Assembly: GCF_014650755.1 (NCBI RefSeq)
Contig: NZ_BMVO01000018.1
Coordinates: forward strand, 1-64,000
DNA length: 64,000 nt
Direction: 5' to 3'
Source of the DNA: Streptomyces chryseus
Lineage (GTDB): Bacteria; Actinomycetota; Actinomycetes; Streptomycetales; Streptomycetaceae
Under the pieces are notes generated by a model. That model made no database searches. It was not told the DNA's origin and saw nothing but the letters and a program-made list of their open reading frames with translations. Of this stretch, positions 18,308 through 27,038 are shown one piece after another. The stretch's first letter is position 1; every line of letters starts with the position of its first letter. A program made the position numbers and the translations under genes.

Positions 18308-18425
18308 GGGAGCGCGCGCGGGAGCGGCGCCGGGGACGGGCGGCGGTGGCCGGCCCCTGTGCGCAGGCGCGGGTGCGAGGCCCCCGACCCGTGCGGCGAG
18401 CGCCCGCCGCCCCCGTGCGCGACGG

Positions 18426-19700
18426 TTACGGAGTCCCCGTCCCGCCCGTCGGCGCCGCGCAGACCGACGGGACCCGGGGCGTGCCGAGTTCTGCGTGCCG
18501 CAGCCGTTCGTCCTCCAGCTGGGCGAGCAGGCCCTTCAGCAGCTTCTTGTCCTCCGGAGCCGCGAGGAACTCCAGTACCGCCCGGTAGAAGGCGCCCCGC
18601 ACCCCCGGCGGCATGACGTCCGACGCGTCCGCGCACAGCCGCTTCGCGCCCGTCAGGGTGTCGTGCACGGCCCGGTTCGCCCAGGTCTCGCCGTACGAGC
18701 CGACGGAGACCGGGAAGAACGGCCGGTTGCTCTCCGGCACCGCCCGCGCCCAGGTGGCCCGCGCCTCGTCCCCGGTGAGGAAGGTGATCAGGGCCCGCGC
18801 GCCGCTCGTGTCGTCGAACAGCGCCGCCATGTCGCCCGCCACCTCGTACGCGCCCCGTTCGTTGCGGAGTTCGGCGACGGCCCGGGTGGTCGGCACGTAC
18901 GTGATGTCCTCGTCGTACAGCCGCCGGACGAAGCTGCCCTGGTGCTCGCGTCGGCATCCGTCGCCGGACCGCTTCAGCAGCCCCTTGCCGTCGTTGCCGT
19001 TGAAGTCGTTGCCGAGAGCGGCGTCCGCCTGCGACCGGTCACCGCCGGGGGCCATCAGCCGGCCCCACGTCTCCCAGGCCGTGCGGACCTCGTCGCTGTC
19101 CCAGGGCAGTTCGCCGGTGGCCCACAGCTCGTACACGTCCGGGCCCCACTTCTGGAGCAGGATGTCCTCGATCCAGTCGCTGCCGGGCCACCCCGACGTC
19201 GCGCCGGAACCCACGCCGACGCACCAGTCGCCCTTCTGGGGCGCACGGCCGGGGTAGTGCCAGACCACGCTCTTCAGGTCGACCTTGATCGGCGTCCAGT
19301 ACGCGTTCTTGCGGCCCTTGACGGTGAGTTCGGGCGCCCACGGTTCCGGGGAACGCTCGCGGACGTTCTCGGGAAGCGGTACGAGCACACCCTGGTGCGC
19401 GTACTCGGTGAGCTCGCCGAGGCTGTTCAGCACGGCGATGTCCGGCGGCGATCCGGCCTCCACCTGGGCGAGCAGCGTCTCGCGCAACGACGTGGTGCCC
19501 TGGTAGTCGTACCTGATCCCGTACTTCTTCTCGAACTGGTCGAGCACCGTCTCGAAGCTCTTCTCCTCGTCACCGGTCCACGGGCCGAGCACGCTGACGA
19601 CCGGTGGCGGCTCCTCCGCACACGCGGCGCAGGACAGCGCGAGTCCGGCGAGGAGGCAGAGGGACAGCAGGAGGCGCGGCGGACGGGCGGGGCGTTTCAC
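18426..19700 (-). CDS. Extracellular solute-binding lipoprotein (GlnH position)
   Basis: 424-aa periplasmic-binding-protein-like lipoprotein. Its signal peptide ends in a cysteine-rich stretch (LALSCAAC) that supplies a lipidation site, although the lipobox is not perfect. The mature part looks like a family-1 solute-binding protein (FEKKYGIRYDYQGTT, SPPDIAVLNSLGEL, a Trp-rich central region). The GTG start at 19700 with GGAGG upstream overlaps the stop of the membrane gene by GTGA. No ABC permease or ATPase is nearby; instead the gene ends an operon with PknG and a four-helix membrane protein. That is the arrangement of glnH in the mycobacterial glnX-glnH-pknG locus, so it is probably a ligand sensor, not a transporter component. 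Ligand unknown. Confidence 0.82.
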   Translation of the reverse strand: MKRPARPPRLLLSLCLLAGLALSCAACAEEPPPVVSVLGPWTGDEEKSFETVLDQFEKKYGIRYDYQGTTSLRETLLAQVEAGSPPDIAVLNSLGELTEYAHQGVLVPLPENVRERSPEPWAPELTVKGRKNAYWTPIKVDLKSVVWHYPGRAPQKGDWCVGVGSGATSGWPGSDWIEDILLQKWGPDVYELWATGELPWDSDEVRTAWETWGRLMAPGGDRSQADAALGNDFNGNDGKGLLKRSGDGCRREHQGSFVRRLYDEDITYVPTTRAVAELRNERGAYEVAGDMAALFDDTSGARALITFLTGDEARATWARAVPESNRPFFPVSVGSYGETWANRAVHDTLTGAKRLCADASDVMPPGVRGAFYRAVLEFLAAPEDKKLLKGLLAQLEDERLRHAELGTPRVPSVCAAPTGGTGTP

Positions 19701-20737
19701 TTGCGGCCTCCTGCGGGGCTCCGGGGAACGGCGTACTCGACGAGGAGCGACTGGAGCGTCCACAGGACGACCCCCGCCATCAGCCCGGTCCCGAGCGGGA
19801 TGAACACCGTGCCCCGGACCCATGCCTCGGTGTTGCCCTCCCGCACGGCCTCGGCGATGCCGTCCTCGGCGGCGGCCACGGCCCCCGTCTGAGCCCCGGG
19901 GGTGCCGACCGGCGTCAGCGGGGCGACCGCCTCCTGCATCCCCGTCTGGCTCGCGTGCGCCTGCCAGGTCCCGAACGCCAGCACGGGAACGGCCGCCAGC
20001 AGCAGGGTCACCGCCGCCAGCGGGACGCTCAGCCGCAGCCGGAAGCGCCGGCGCAGGAACACCTGGGTGCCCACCAGCCGCACGCCGAGCAGCGCGCAGG
20101 CCGCCACCGCGACCGGCCAGGCCAGCAGGGGCGCGGCGCCCCAGTCCTCCTGGTGGTCCAGCGCGTCGGTCTGCCGGGCCTGGAGCGTGACGATCCGGGC
20201 GAGGATGCCCGTCTCGGGCTCGTGCATCATGCGCCGCGCGTACGTGAGGTTGGCGCTGCTCAGTTTCGGCTGGTGCGACTGGGTCCACGCCCCGTCGATG
20301 CGCAGCGCGTAGCTGTCGACGAGCCCGGCCACGATCCGCAGCGTCTGCCGGTCCTCGCGGTCGAGTGAGCCCGTGGCGGCGGCCCGGCCGAGGCTGCTCT
20401 TCGCCTCGGCGACCTGGGTCCGGTACTCCTCGCCGCGCGGCAGGATGTCCGGCCACTCGTGGTGGTCGGTCCGGTAGTCCAGGTGGTCGTCGGCGGTGGT
20501 GTGGGCCTGGCGCAGGAAGGTGTGCGCCCTGGCCAGTTCGACGACGGCGGGGCCGGTGCGCTCGCGGATCGACACGGAGTCGCGGTGGACCTCGTCGTAC
20601 GCGCCGAAGAGCGCCGCGCCGCCGACGGCGGTCAGGGCGAGCAGCCAGGTGAGCTGGCGGCGCAGGTAGCCGACCGTGGAGACGCCGTCGGCCCCGGTGG
20701 CCGAGCGCCAGAACCGGCGCGACGGGCCGGAGATCAC
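19697..20737 (-). CDS. Four-TM membrane sensor/relay protein (GlnX-like)
   Basis: 346-aa membrane protein with hydrophobic helices near residues 27-46, 205-223, 236-256 and 305-328. Between helix 1 and helix 2 is an extracytoplasmic, mostly helical region of about 155 residues (a four-helix-bundle chemoreceptor-like sensor layout). No kinase or GGDEF domain is attached. GTG start at 20737 overlaps the VWA stop by GTGA; its own stop overlaps the lipoprotein start by GTGA. In Mycobacterium, GlnX is a membrane protein of similar topology that links the GlnH binding protein to PknG. Assignment rests on topology and synteny more than on recognisable motifs. Confidence 0.7.
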   Translation of the reverse strand: MISGPSRRFWRSATGADGVSTVGYLRRQLTWLLALTAVGGAALFGAYDEVHRDSVSIRERTGPAVVELARAHTFLRQAHTTADDHLDYRTDHHEWPDILPRGEEYRTQVAEAKSSLGRAAATGSLDREDRQTLRIVAGLVDSYALRIDGAWTQSHQPKLSSANLTYARRMMHEPETGILARIVTLQARQTDALDHQEDWGAAPLLAWPVAVAACALLGVRLVGTQVFLRRRFRLRLSVPLAAVTLLLAAVPVLAFGTWQAHASQTGMQEAVAPLTPVGTPGAQTGAVAAAEDGIAEAVREGNTEAWVRGTVFIPLGTGLMAGVVLWTLQSLLVEYAVPRSPAGGRK

Positions 20738-22188
20738 GCGTCACCGTCCCGGGGCCCGGGGCGCGGCCCGGTCCGCTGGGGCAGCATCGTGCTGTGGGCG
20801 CGCAGGACCATCGCGGAGTTGATGTCGAGCGGCCGGATGTCGGGGCGCACCTCCACCTCGCCGGCGGCCGCGTCGATGATCCGTACGACGTCGCCGAGCC
20901 GTTGCAGCATCGGTTCGTTGCCCATCGCGTGGGCCCGGCGCACCGCCTCGCCCCACGCGGCGCGGGCCCCTTCCGTGTCGCCGGCGCGCTGGGCGGCGCG
21001 GCCCGCTTCCAGGCCGCGGACCAGGGCGTCGTGGTGGGCGTAGTGGGCGACCTTGGGGTCGTACGCGCTGTAGAGGTCGCGGTGCCGCGTCCAGTGGACC
21101 AGCACGGGCCGCGCCGGGGGGAGCACCGGCCCCAGTTCTCCCGGCGGGGCGTCCTGCGGCGCCTCCCGCACGATCTTCAGGTCGGCCAGCCACAGGGCCC
21201 GGTCGACCGGTTCCCGCGGCGAACGGGAGGCGGCCACGCACACGAGGTACTCGCGGGTCTCGTCGCCCCACGGCGGCGTACGGAACTCCACGCACCGGTC
21301 GCCGGCCGGCACCCGCTCCGGGAGCAGGTCCCGGCGGGTGGGGTGGACCTGCCGCACGGTGAGCGGTTCGCTGCCCGCGCGGTGGGTGAGGCGCAGCCGC
21401 AGACCGGTGAGGTGCCGGGCGGTGGACTCGGCGGTGACGGAACGGAACTCGCCGGGCAGCGCGTCGAGGTCCCGTACGGCGTCGGCCCTGCCGTCGAGGC
21501 TGTCGGCCACCAGGTGCAGCTCGTCGGGGTCCCAGTCCTCGCCGATGCCGATGGCGTCACAGGTGAACAGGCCCGAACAGGCAACGAGTTCGGCGGTCAG
21601 CGCGTCCGGCTGCTCGTGTTCGTTGCGGCCGTCGCCGAGCAGCAGCGCGTGCCGGACGGCGGGCCCGGGGAGGCCCCCGAACAGCTCGCGGGCGAGGGCG
21701 AGCCAGCTGCCGATGGCCGTGCCGCCGCCCGGCGCGAGGCGTTCCACCGCGTCCTGGGCCTCCGTGCGGGTGGTGGCGTCGGCCCGTACGAGTGCGGGGG
21801 ACTGCCCAGGGCCCCCGGGGTAGACCAGCTCCGCCGTGTGGCGTCCGGCGACGACCGCGAAGTACGTGCCGTCGGGCAGCGCGCGTATCGCCTCCGCCGC
21901 CGCTGCCTGGGCGGCCCACAGCTTCTCGCGCGGGTAGCCCATGGAGGCCGAGCAGTCGAGGAGCAGGACCTCGGCCCGGGCGGGGGGCGCGGGAGCCGCC
22001 GCTCCTTCCCCGGCCGCCGGAAGCGACACCGTCACGGTCACCACGGCGCACATGCGCGTCCCGCCCTCGGCCCCGCGTTCGGCCCAGACGTAGGGCTGCT
22101 GGCTCACTTCGAGGGAGACGACTCCAGCGGCCGGGGCACCTTCCCCGTCTCCCGTGTCGTGCGCACTTCGCGTGCCGTCCTGAGCCAT
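20734..22188 (-). CDS. VWA-domain protein
   Basis: 484-aa soluble protein with a von Willebrand factor A domain at about residues 70-250. The MIDAS motif DCSASM supplies D-x-S-x-S, with GGGTAIGSWL (Thr position) and LLGDGRNE further on. The C-terminal half is a beta-rich then helical region with no named domain. The ATG at 22188 has a strong AAGGAG 5 nt upstream but lies 85 nt inside the kinase gene; an alternative GTG at 22107 would give a GTGA overlap like others in the operon. VWA proteins are metal-dependent adaptors. Its place between kinase and membrane sensor suggests it scaffolds or receives the kinase signal. Confidence 0.85.
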   Translation of the reverse strand: MAQDGTRSAHDTGDGEGAPAAGVVSLEVSQQPYVWAERGAEGGTRMCAVVTVTVSLPAAGEGAAAPAPPARAEVLLLDCSASMGYPREKLWAAQAAAAEAIRALPDGTYFAVVAGRHTAELVYPGGPGQSPALVRADATTRTEAQDAVERLAPGGGTAIGSWLALARELFGGLPGPAVRHALLLGDGRNEHEQPDALTAELVACSGLFTCDAIGIGEDWDPDELHLVADSLDGRADAVRDLDALPGEFRSVTAESTARHLTGLRLRLTHRAGSEPLTVRQVHPTRRDLLPERVPAGDRCVEFRTPPWGDETREYLVCVAASRSPREPVDRALWLADLKIVREAPQDAPPGELGPVLPPARPVLVHWTRHRDLYSAYDPKVAHYAHHDALVRGLEAGRAAQRAGDTEGARAAWGEAVRRAHAMGNEPMLQRLGDVVRIIDAAAGEVEVRPDIRPLDINSAMVLRAHSTMLPQRTGPRPGPRDGDA

Positions 22189-24488
22189 GCGTGCTCCTTG
22201 TGTGTCCAGCGCAGTGGCCTGATCCCGTTGGCCAGGTCGAGGAGTGCGTGCGCGCGTGCGTCACCCGCCTGCTGGGAAAGGCCCCGGTACGCCTCCTCCA
22301 GGCGTCCGCGCAGTCTGTTCTCGGTGAGGTCGGGGTCCTGGACGCGTTCGCGCAGGGCGGCCAGCCGCCGGCCCGCGCCCCGGGCGTCGTCCGGCGCCCC
22401 GCGGACCCAGTCGAGGACGACCTCCCGGATGTGCGTCTCCAGCCGCAGGGACGCGTGCCGGTCCGTCAGTCCTTCCTCCTCCCGCAGCCGGGTCACCCGG
22501 GCGAGCGCGGCGGCGATGGACTCCAGCGGAGGCGGCGCGCCGTCCGGGGACCGCCGGCCCGCCAGGATCCGTACGATCGCGGTCCGCGCGGCCGTGCGGT
22601 GCCGGGAGTCCTTGGGCACGTGCTCCAGGATGTCCAGGGCCTTCTCCCGTTCCTCGCGGGCGAGATGGATGCGGGCCAGCCCGAAGGCCGCGCTGCCGAG
22701 GGAGTGGTTGCGCAGCCAGACCGCCTCGTAGTAGTCGCGGGCGCGGTCCGGGCGGCCGAGCCGCTCGTGGCAGTACCCCAGGGCGAGCTTCGGGGCGTAC
22801 TCGCCGGGCAGTGAGTCGTAGACGAGGTCGAACTCCGCGCGCGCCTCGGCGATCCGGTCGTCACCGAGGTGCAGCAGCCCGGCGTGCCAGTGCAGCCGCC
22901 AGTCGTGCGGCGCCATCGCGCCGATCAGGGCGGTGGCCAGGTCGAGTTCGATGCGGGCCCGCTCGTGGTGGTGCGCGCGCGGCTGGGGGCGGCGGACCGA
23001 AGCGCGGCGGGCCAGGCCGAGGTGGAGGCGGCAGCGCAGGAGGTGCAGTTCCGGGGACGGCGTCCAGTCCGCCAGCAGTTGCAGCAGCCCCGGCGCGTCG
23101 AACGAGATGCGGGCGAGGGAGGCCGCCTGGGGGTCGTCGGGGTCGGTCTTGGGCACGGGCAGGCCCGCCGCGACCTCGTCGGGGGAGGGGCGCGCGGCGT
23201 TGAGGGGCAGGCGGTGCGTGCCGTACGCCCAGCGGTCGAGGGTGGGGGCCTCGCCGAGCCCGCCGTCGAGTGCGGCCGACGCCGGTTCGAAGAGCCGGGA
23301 GGGCTCGAAGGTCTCCGTGCCGAGCCGCAGTGACCGCAGTTCGCGGATGACGCCTCGCAGTTGGAGCGACATCTCGGCGGCCGTGGCGAACCGTTTGCGC
23401 GGCTCCGGGTCGGTGGCGCGGGCCAGCGCGCGGCGCAGGGACTCGGCGCCGAGGCCGGGGGCGGGGTGGTGCGCGGAGTCGGTGAGCTCGCGCAGCGTCA
23501 CGCCGACGCTGTAGAGGTCGGACTGCGGGTGCGCCCGGCCGTCCTGCTCGACCTCGGGGCCCTTGTACGGGTCGGTGTACGGGCCGGGCGCGCCGAACTC
23601 CCGTACCCCGCCCACGTCGATGATCTTGATGCCGTCGCCGCAGTGCATGACGTTGTCCGGCTTCATGTCGCCGTACACCTTGCGCTCGTGCGTGTGCAGG
23701 TAGCCGAGCGCGTCGAGGATCCGGATGCCGTAGCTCACGATGAACTCGTGCACGCGCGGACCGGCGAACGGCTCCTCGTCGCGCGCGATCCGCTCGGCGA
23801 TCTGGTGCAGCGCCATACCGCCCGCGAACTCCATCACGATGTAGTCGGTGCCGGTGGGGCGGTGCGTCGCGTAGTTGATGACGCGGATGATGTCCTTGTG
23901 GTTGAGGTCGGTGAGGTGCCGGCGTTCGCGCAGCGCGACCTCGCGGGCCAGCGGGCTGTGCGGGTTGCGCAGCCCCTTGAGGGCGACGGGGCGGTGGTAG
24001 AGCTGGGCGTCCTCGGCGAGGTAGACCCAGCCGAGTCCGCCGTGGGCGATGGGCCCGACGACCTGGTACTGGTCGGCGAGCACGTCGTCGGCGGACAGCT
24101 GGGGCTGGAGCGCGTACGGCGTGCCGCAGCTGCAGCGCCCCTCGGTCGTCACGACGCCGATGAGCTCCGTGCAGTCCGGGTTCCCGCAGCGCATGACGTG
24201 GGAGGAGGGCTGGTCCTCGACGGGTTCGACGAGGAGGGCGGGGTCGGGGACCTCGACGTGCGGCAGGTCCATGAGGTTCTCGCCGGCGGGGGTGAGGACG
24301 AACTGGGCGGCGGCCCGGGCTCCGGAGCGGGCCGCCCTGAGCTCCGCCGTCGCCCTCGCCTCCGCCTCCGTCCGCGCCGGTGCCTGCGCTTCGGCCTCCG
24401 TCCCGGAGTCCACGGGCAGGCCGGTGAGGTCGCAGAAGCCGGTCTCGGTGACGTGCCCGGTGCACCCGGGGTGCGGACACGGTCTCAT
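22104..24488 (-). CDS. pknG: PknG-like Ser/Thr protein kinase with TPR domain
   Basis: 794-aa soluble kinase with the PknG architecture. An N-terminal Cys/His zinc-ribbon-like segment is at residues 4-19, followed by a rubredoxin-like metal site (C101, C106, C119, C121). The kinase domain (about 141-400) has the invariant Lys at 171, the catalytic loop YGDMKPDN with Asp 274 in place of HRD, and DVGG (Asp 291) in place of DFG, all PknG-type substitutions. A tetratricopeptide-like helical C-terminus follows (about 450-790). In mycobacteria and corynebacteria PknG phosphorylates the FHA protein GarA/OdhI to control 2-oxoglutarate dehydrogenase and glutamate metabolism. The ATG overlaps the protease stop (ATGA). 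Confidence 0.93.
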   Translation of the reverse strand: MRPCPHPGCTGHVTETGFCDLTGLPVDSGTEAEAQAPARTEAEARATAELRAARSGARAAAQFVLTPAGENLMDLPHVEVPDPALLVEPVEDQPSSHVMRCGNPDCTELIGVVTTEGRCSCGTPYALQPQLSADDVLADQYQVVGPIAHGGLGWVYLAEDAQLYHRPVALKGLRNPHSPLAREVALRERRHLTDLNHKDIIRVINYATHRPTGTDYIVMEFAGGMALHQIAERIARDEEPFAGPRVHEFIVSYGIRILDALGYLHTHERKVYGDMKPDNVMHCGDGIKIIDVGGVREFGAPGPYTDPYKGPEVEQDGRAHPQSDLYSVGVTLRELTDSAHHPAPGLGAESLRRALARATDPEPRKRFATAAEMSLQLRGVIRELRSLRLGTETFEPSRLFEPASAALDGGLGEAPTLDRWAYGTHRLPLNAARPSPDEVAAGLPVPKTDPDDPQAASLARISFDAPGLLQLLADWTPSPELHLLRCRLHLGLARRASVRRPQPRAHHHERARIELDLATALIGAMAPHDWRLHWHAGLLHLGDDRIAEARAEFDLVYDSLPGEYAPKLALGYCHERLGRPDRARDYYEAVWLRNHSLGSAAFGLARIHLAREEREKALDILEHVPKDSRHRTAARTAIVRILAGRRSPDGAPPPLESIAAALARVTRLREEEGLTDRHASLRLETHIREVVLDWVRGAPDDARGAGRRLAALRERVQDPDLTENRLRGRLEEAYRGLSQQAGDARAHALLDLANGIRPLRWTHKEHAWLRTAREVRTTRETGKVPRPLESSPSK

Positions 24489-26470
24489 CGGTCCCCCTCC
24501 GCCGTCGTCGCCGCCGTTGCCGCCGGTCCGGGGTCCGGTGCCGGTTCCGCCGGGCGATCCGCCGCCCGCGCACCGGGCGCGAGTGCCGCGCGGGCTTCCC
24601 GTACGAACCGGTCGACCGCTGCCTCCGCCACCCTCAGCTCGCAGGGACCGCCGGTCAGCAGCCGCTGGGCCTCTTGGTGCGCGGAGGCCGCCGTCTCGGT
24701 CAGACCGTGGGCGGCGAGGCGCGCCTGGTGACCGTCGAGGAGCCCCCGCAGGTCCTGGTGGCGGGCGAGCTGCCGGGCCAGCAGCCGGTGGGCGGCCTCC
24801 GCCTCCAGCAGGGCGGTCTCCACGGTTCGTTCGACGTACGACAGCTTGACCAGGAATCCGGTCGCGCCCCGCTGCGGGTCCGCTTCGAGGCGGGCCGCCT
24901 TGAGTTCGAGGTCCGGGGCGTACCGGGGGACGGCGGGCAGCGGCGTGACGCAGGTCGCCGCCCGCCGCCGTAACTCCCGGGCGCTCTCCTCGGTACGGGC
25001 GAGCGCGCGGATGCGGCGGCCGACGCGGTCCAGCCAGAGCCGGGGACGGGACGGGTCGAGGAGGAGTTCGTACGTACGGCGCAGGGCCGGCGATTCGTGC
25101 TGCCGGAAGACGAGCAGGAGCCGCCCGCCGCGCCGCACCAGCGTGTTTAGCAACTCGACCGTCTCCAGCGGCTGGAGCGCGTCGTCCACCCCTCGGGCCA
25201 CGGTGGTCAGCGGCAGGGCGTCGGCGGCGATGCGCGCGGGCATGGGCAGGAGGCCGGGCCCGTCGAGCGCCATGCCCTCGGCGATCTCCTCGGCGATCTG
25301 GGCCGGGGACTTGCCGCTCACGTCGACGGCCAGGTCGAGACTGCCCGCGCGGGGCGCGGTGACGCCGCGCCCGGGGCCGGAGGCGGCGACGGAGGTGCGG
25401 GGCGACTGCTCGCGGTCCGCCAGGGTGAGGGTGGTGCGCAGGGCGAGGGCGGCGTCCAGGTCCTCGTCCCGTACGAACGTGATCTCCACGTCGGCCAGGT
25501 CGTCCTCGCCGGCCAGCCAGCGGGTGAGCCAGCGGGCGAACCCGGGGTCGGGGGCGCGGCGGGAGTGGGGGCGGGCCGGGCTGGTGGGGTGGTTGGGGCT
25601 CGCGAGAGATGCGGGGCCTGTGTGGTCCGTGGCGTCTGTGGGGTCGGTGGGGCCGGTATGACCGGCGGGCGGGCCGGTCCCGTCCGTGGTGGGGGCGGCC
25701 GGTGCGGTGGTGAGCAGGTCCGCCTCGGCGGCGAGGAGGCCGGGAACGGCGGCGAGGGTGGCGGGGTCGACGGACAGGGTGGCGGGGACCGGACGGCGGC
25801 CGCTCACGCAGCGCTCGCGCACGAGGTCCAGGTGTTTGACGACCGTGCCGGTCGGGATCATGTAACCGTGCCGGTGGCGCGCGCCCTCACGCTCGGAGTC
25901 CAGCTTGCTGACGACGATGCCGATGACACGGCCGGTGCGGTTGTCGACGACCCCGGCGCCGCTGAAGCGCCGCATGAGGGTGTCGGTCTCCGTGACGGGA
26001 TCGATCTGCACCCACTCGTCGCCGGGCCCGCCCGGCCCCTTGATGAGCGCCTCGGCCCACTTGCCGCCGGTGATGCGGGAGGGGTAACCGGCGAAATGGA
26101 CGCGACGATTCCAGATGGTCGGCATGCGGTGGAGGGTGGCGTACGCGGTGACGGGTGGCGGCCCGGAGAGCTGGAGGAGGGCGAGATCGCCGCTGTGGTC
26201 GTCGGCGCGCGGGACCCAGTGGCCCGGTACGACGACGGCCCGCAGACCTGCGGTGTCCCCGCCGCCGGCGCCGGGGAACTCGACCGTCACGAACGGCTGG
26301 TGGTCGTCCGTGTCGGGAATCCGGATGACGTGCGCGCAGGTCAGCACGAGCCCGTCACCGAGCAGCACACCGGCTCCGAGCACCTGTTCCCGCGGTCCGG
26401 GAAGGCGCAGTCGTACCCGCCAAGTTTCTTGATCCGTACGGAAGTTGTTCTCACCGCGCGACGCCCCCAT
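24485..26470 (-). CDS. Trypsin-like serine protease of conflict-system type
   Basis: 661-aa protein with an N-terminal chymotrypsin-fold protease domain. The catalytic triad is readable: His 47 in TCAHV, Asp 95 in GDLALLQL and Ser 170 in RRFSGAGV. There is no signal peptide, so it acts in the cytoplasm. A linker of low complexity (about 240-310) precedes a C-terminal region of about 350 residues, predicted alpha/beta and then helical, that I cannot assign but which resembles the C-terminal sensor/effector modules attached to such proteases. ATG start at 26470, head of the operon; it faces a small Trypco2-type gene across a 67-bp divergent promoter. Protease/Trypco pairs are known from bacterial conflict systems. 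Confidence 0.85.
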   Translation of the reverse strand: MGASRGENNFRTDQETWRVRLRLPGPREQVLGAGVLLGDGLVLTCAHVIRIPDTDDHQPFVTVEFPGAGGGDTAGLRAVVVPGHWVPRADDHSGDLALLQLSGPPPVTAYATLHRMPTIWNRRVHFAGYPSRITGGKWAEALIKGPGGPGDEWVQIDPVTETDTLMRRFSGAGVVDNRTGRVIGIVVSKLDSEREGARHRHGYMIPTGTVVKHLDLVRERCVSGRRPVPATLSVDPATLAAVPGLLAAEADLLTTAPAAPTTDGTGPPAGHTGPTDPTDATDHTGPASLASPNHPTSPARPHSRRAPDPGFARWLTRWLAGEDDLADVEITFVRDEDLDAALALRTTLTLADREQSPRTSVAASGPGRGVTAPRAGSLDLAVDVSGKSPAQIAEEIAEGMALDGPGLLPMPARIAADALPLTTVARGVDDALQPLETVELLNTLVRRGGRLLLVFRQHESPALRRTYELLLDPSRPRLWLDRVGRRIRALARTEESARELRRRAATCVTPLPAVPRYAPDLELKAARLEADPQRGATGFLVKLSYVERTVETALLEAEAAHRLLARQLARHQDLRGLLDGHQARLAAHGLTETAASAHQEAQRLLTGGPCELRVAEAAVDRFVREARAALAPGARAADRPAEPAPDPGPAATAATTAEGDR

Positions 26471-26537
26471 GCTGTACCAGCATAGTCGCGGTAGGTGACA
26501 ATGGGGCCTTGGCGGCAGAGGGGGGATGTGAGCAGAT

Positions 26538-26858
26538 ATGAACGTCGACGCCGAACCGCAGGGCGCGAAACTGGCCGATGTGATCAGCCAGGTGCGAGCC
26601 GATCTGGAGGAGGCGCAGCGCCGGGGCAGGGAAAGTGATCTGCGGTTCCGGGTGGAGAAGGTGAGCCTGGAGTTCGCGGTGCAGATCCGTCAGGAGACGG
26701 GCGGCAAGGGAGGTCTGCGCATCGGGGTGGTCACGGCCGACGTGGGCAGGACGACCGCGAACGACACCACCCACCGCATCCAGGTGGAACTCCAGCCCCG
26801 GGGGCGGGACTCCGGCGGCGTACTCGATGTGGGCGGACAGGTGGAGGACGCCGACTAG
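26538..26858 (+). CDS. Trypco2-family (trypsin-co-occurring) small protein
   Basis: 106-aa soluble protein with the pattern of the trypsin-co-occurring domain family: an N-terminal helix (LADVISQVRADLEEAQRRG), then strands (LRFRVEKVSLEFAVQI, GGLRIGVVTADVG, HRIQVELQP). These are encoded beside intracellular trypsin-like proteases in conflict-type loci and may bring the protease to targets or be processed by it. It is transcribed divergently from the protease and ends 2 nt before a perfect terminator hairpin, so it is probably a single-gene transcript. Family call is from pattern memory and context. Confidence 0.78.
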   Translation: MNVDAEPQGAKLADVISQVRADLEEAQRRGRESDLRFRVEKVSLEFAVQIRQETGGKGGLRIGVVTADVGRTTANDTTHRIQVELQPRGRDSGGVLDVGGQVEDAD

Positions 26859-26859
26859 G

Positions 26860-26894
26860 ACGGGAGGGCCGGTCACGGTGACCGGCCCTCCCGT
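26860..26894 (+). terminator. Terminator after the Trypco2 gene
   Basis: Perfect 17-bp arms beginning ACGGGAGGGCCGG (26860-26876) and their complement (26878-26894), almost no spacer, immediately after the stop at 26858. Confidence 0.85.
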
Positions 26895-27038
26895 ACGGGC
26901 ACGAGCCGCCCCGGCGCCCAATCGTGCGCATCCTCTGTCTCACGACGGCGGCCTCATGCATAGTGGGCCCTTGGCTGCCGGGGAGCTGCCGGCCGACCGT
27001 CCAGGCGGATCCACGAGCTCGGGTGCGAGAAGGTCTTC

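Noticed and set aside
18426..19700. Sugar ABC transporter binding protein
   Set aside because: No permease or ATPase gene is adjacent and the gene is coupled to a sensor-like membrane gene; a sensory role fits better.
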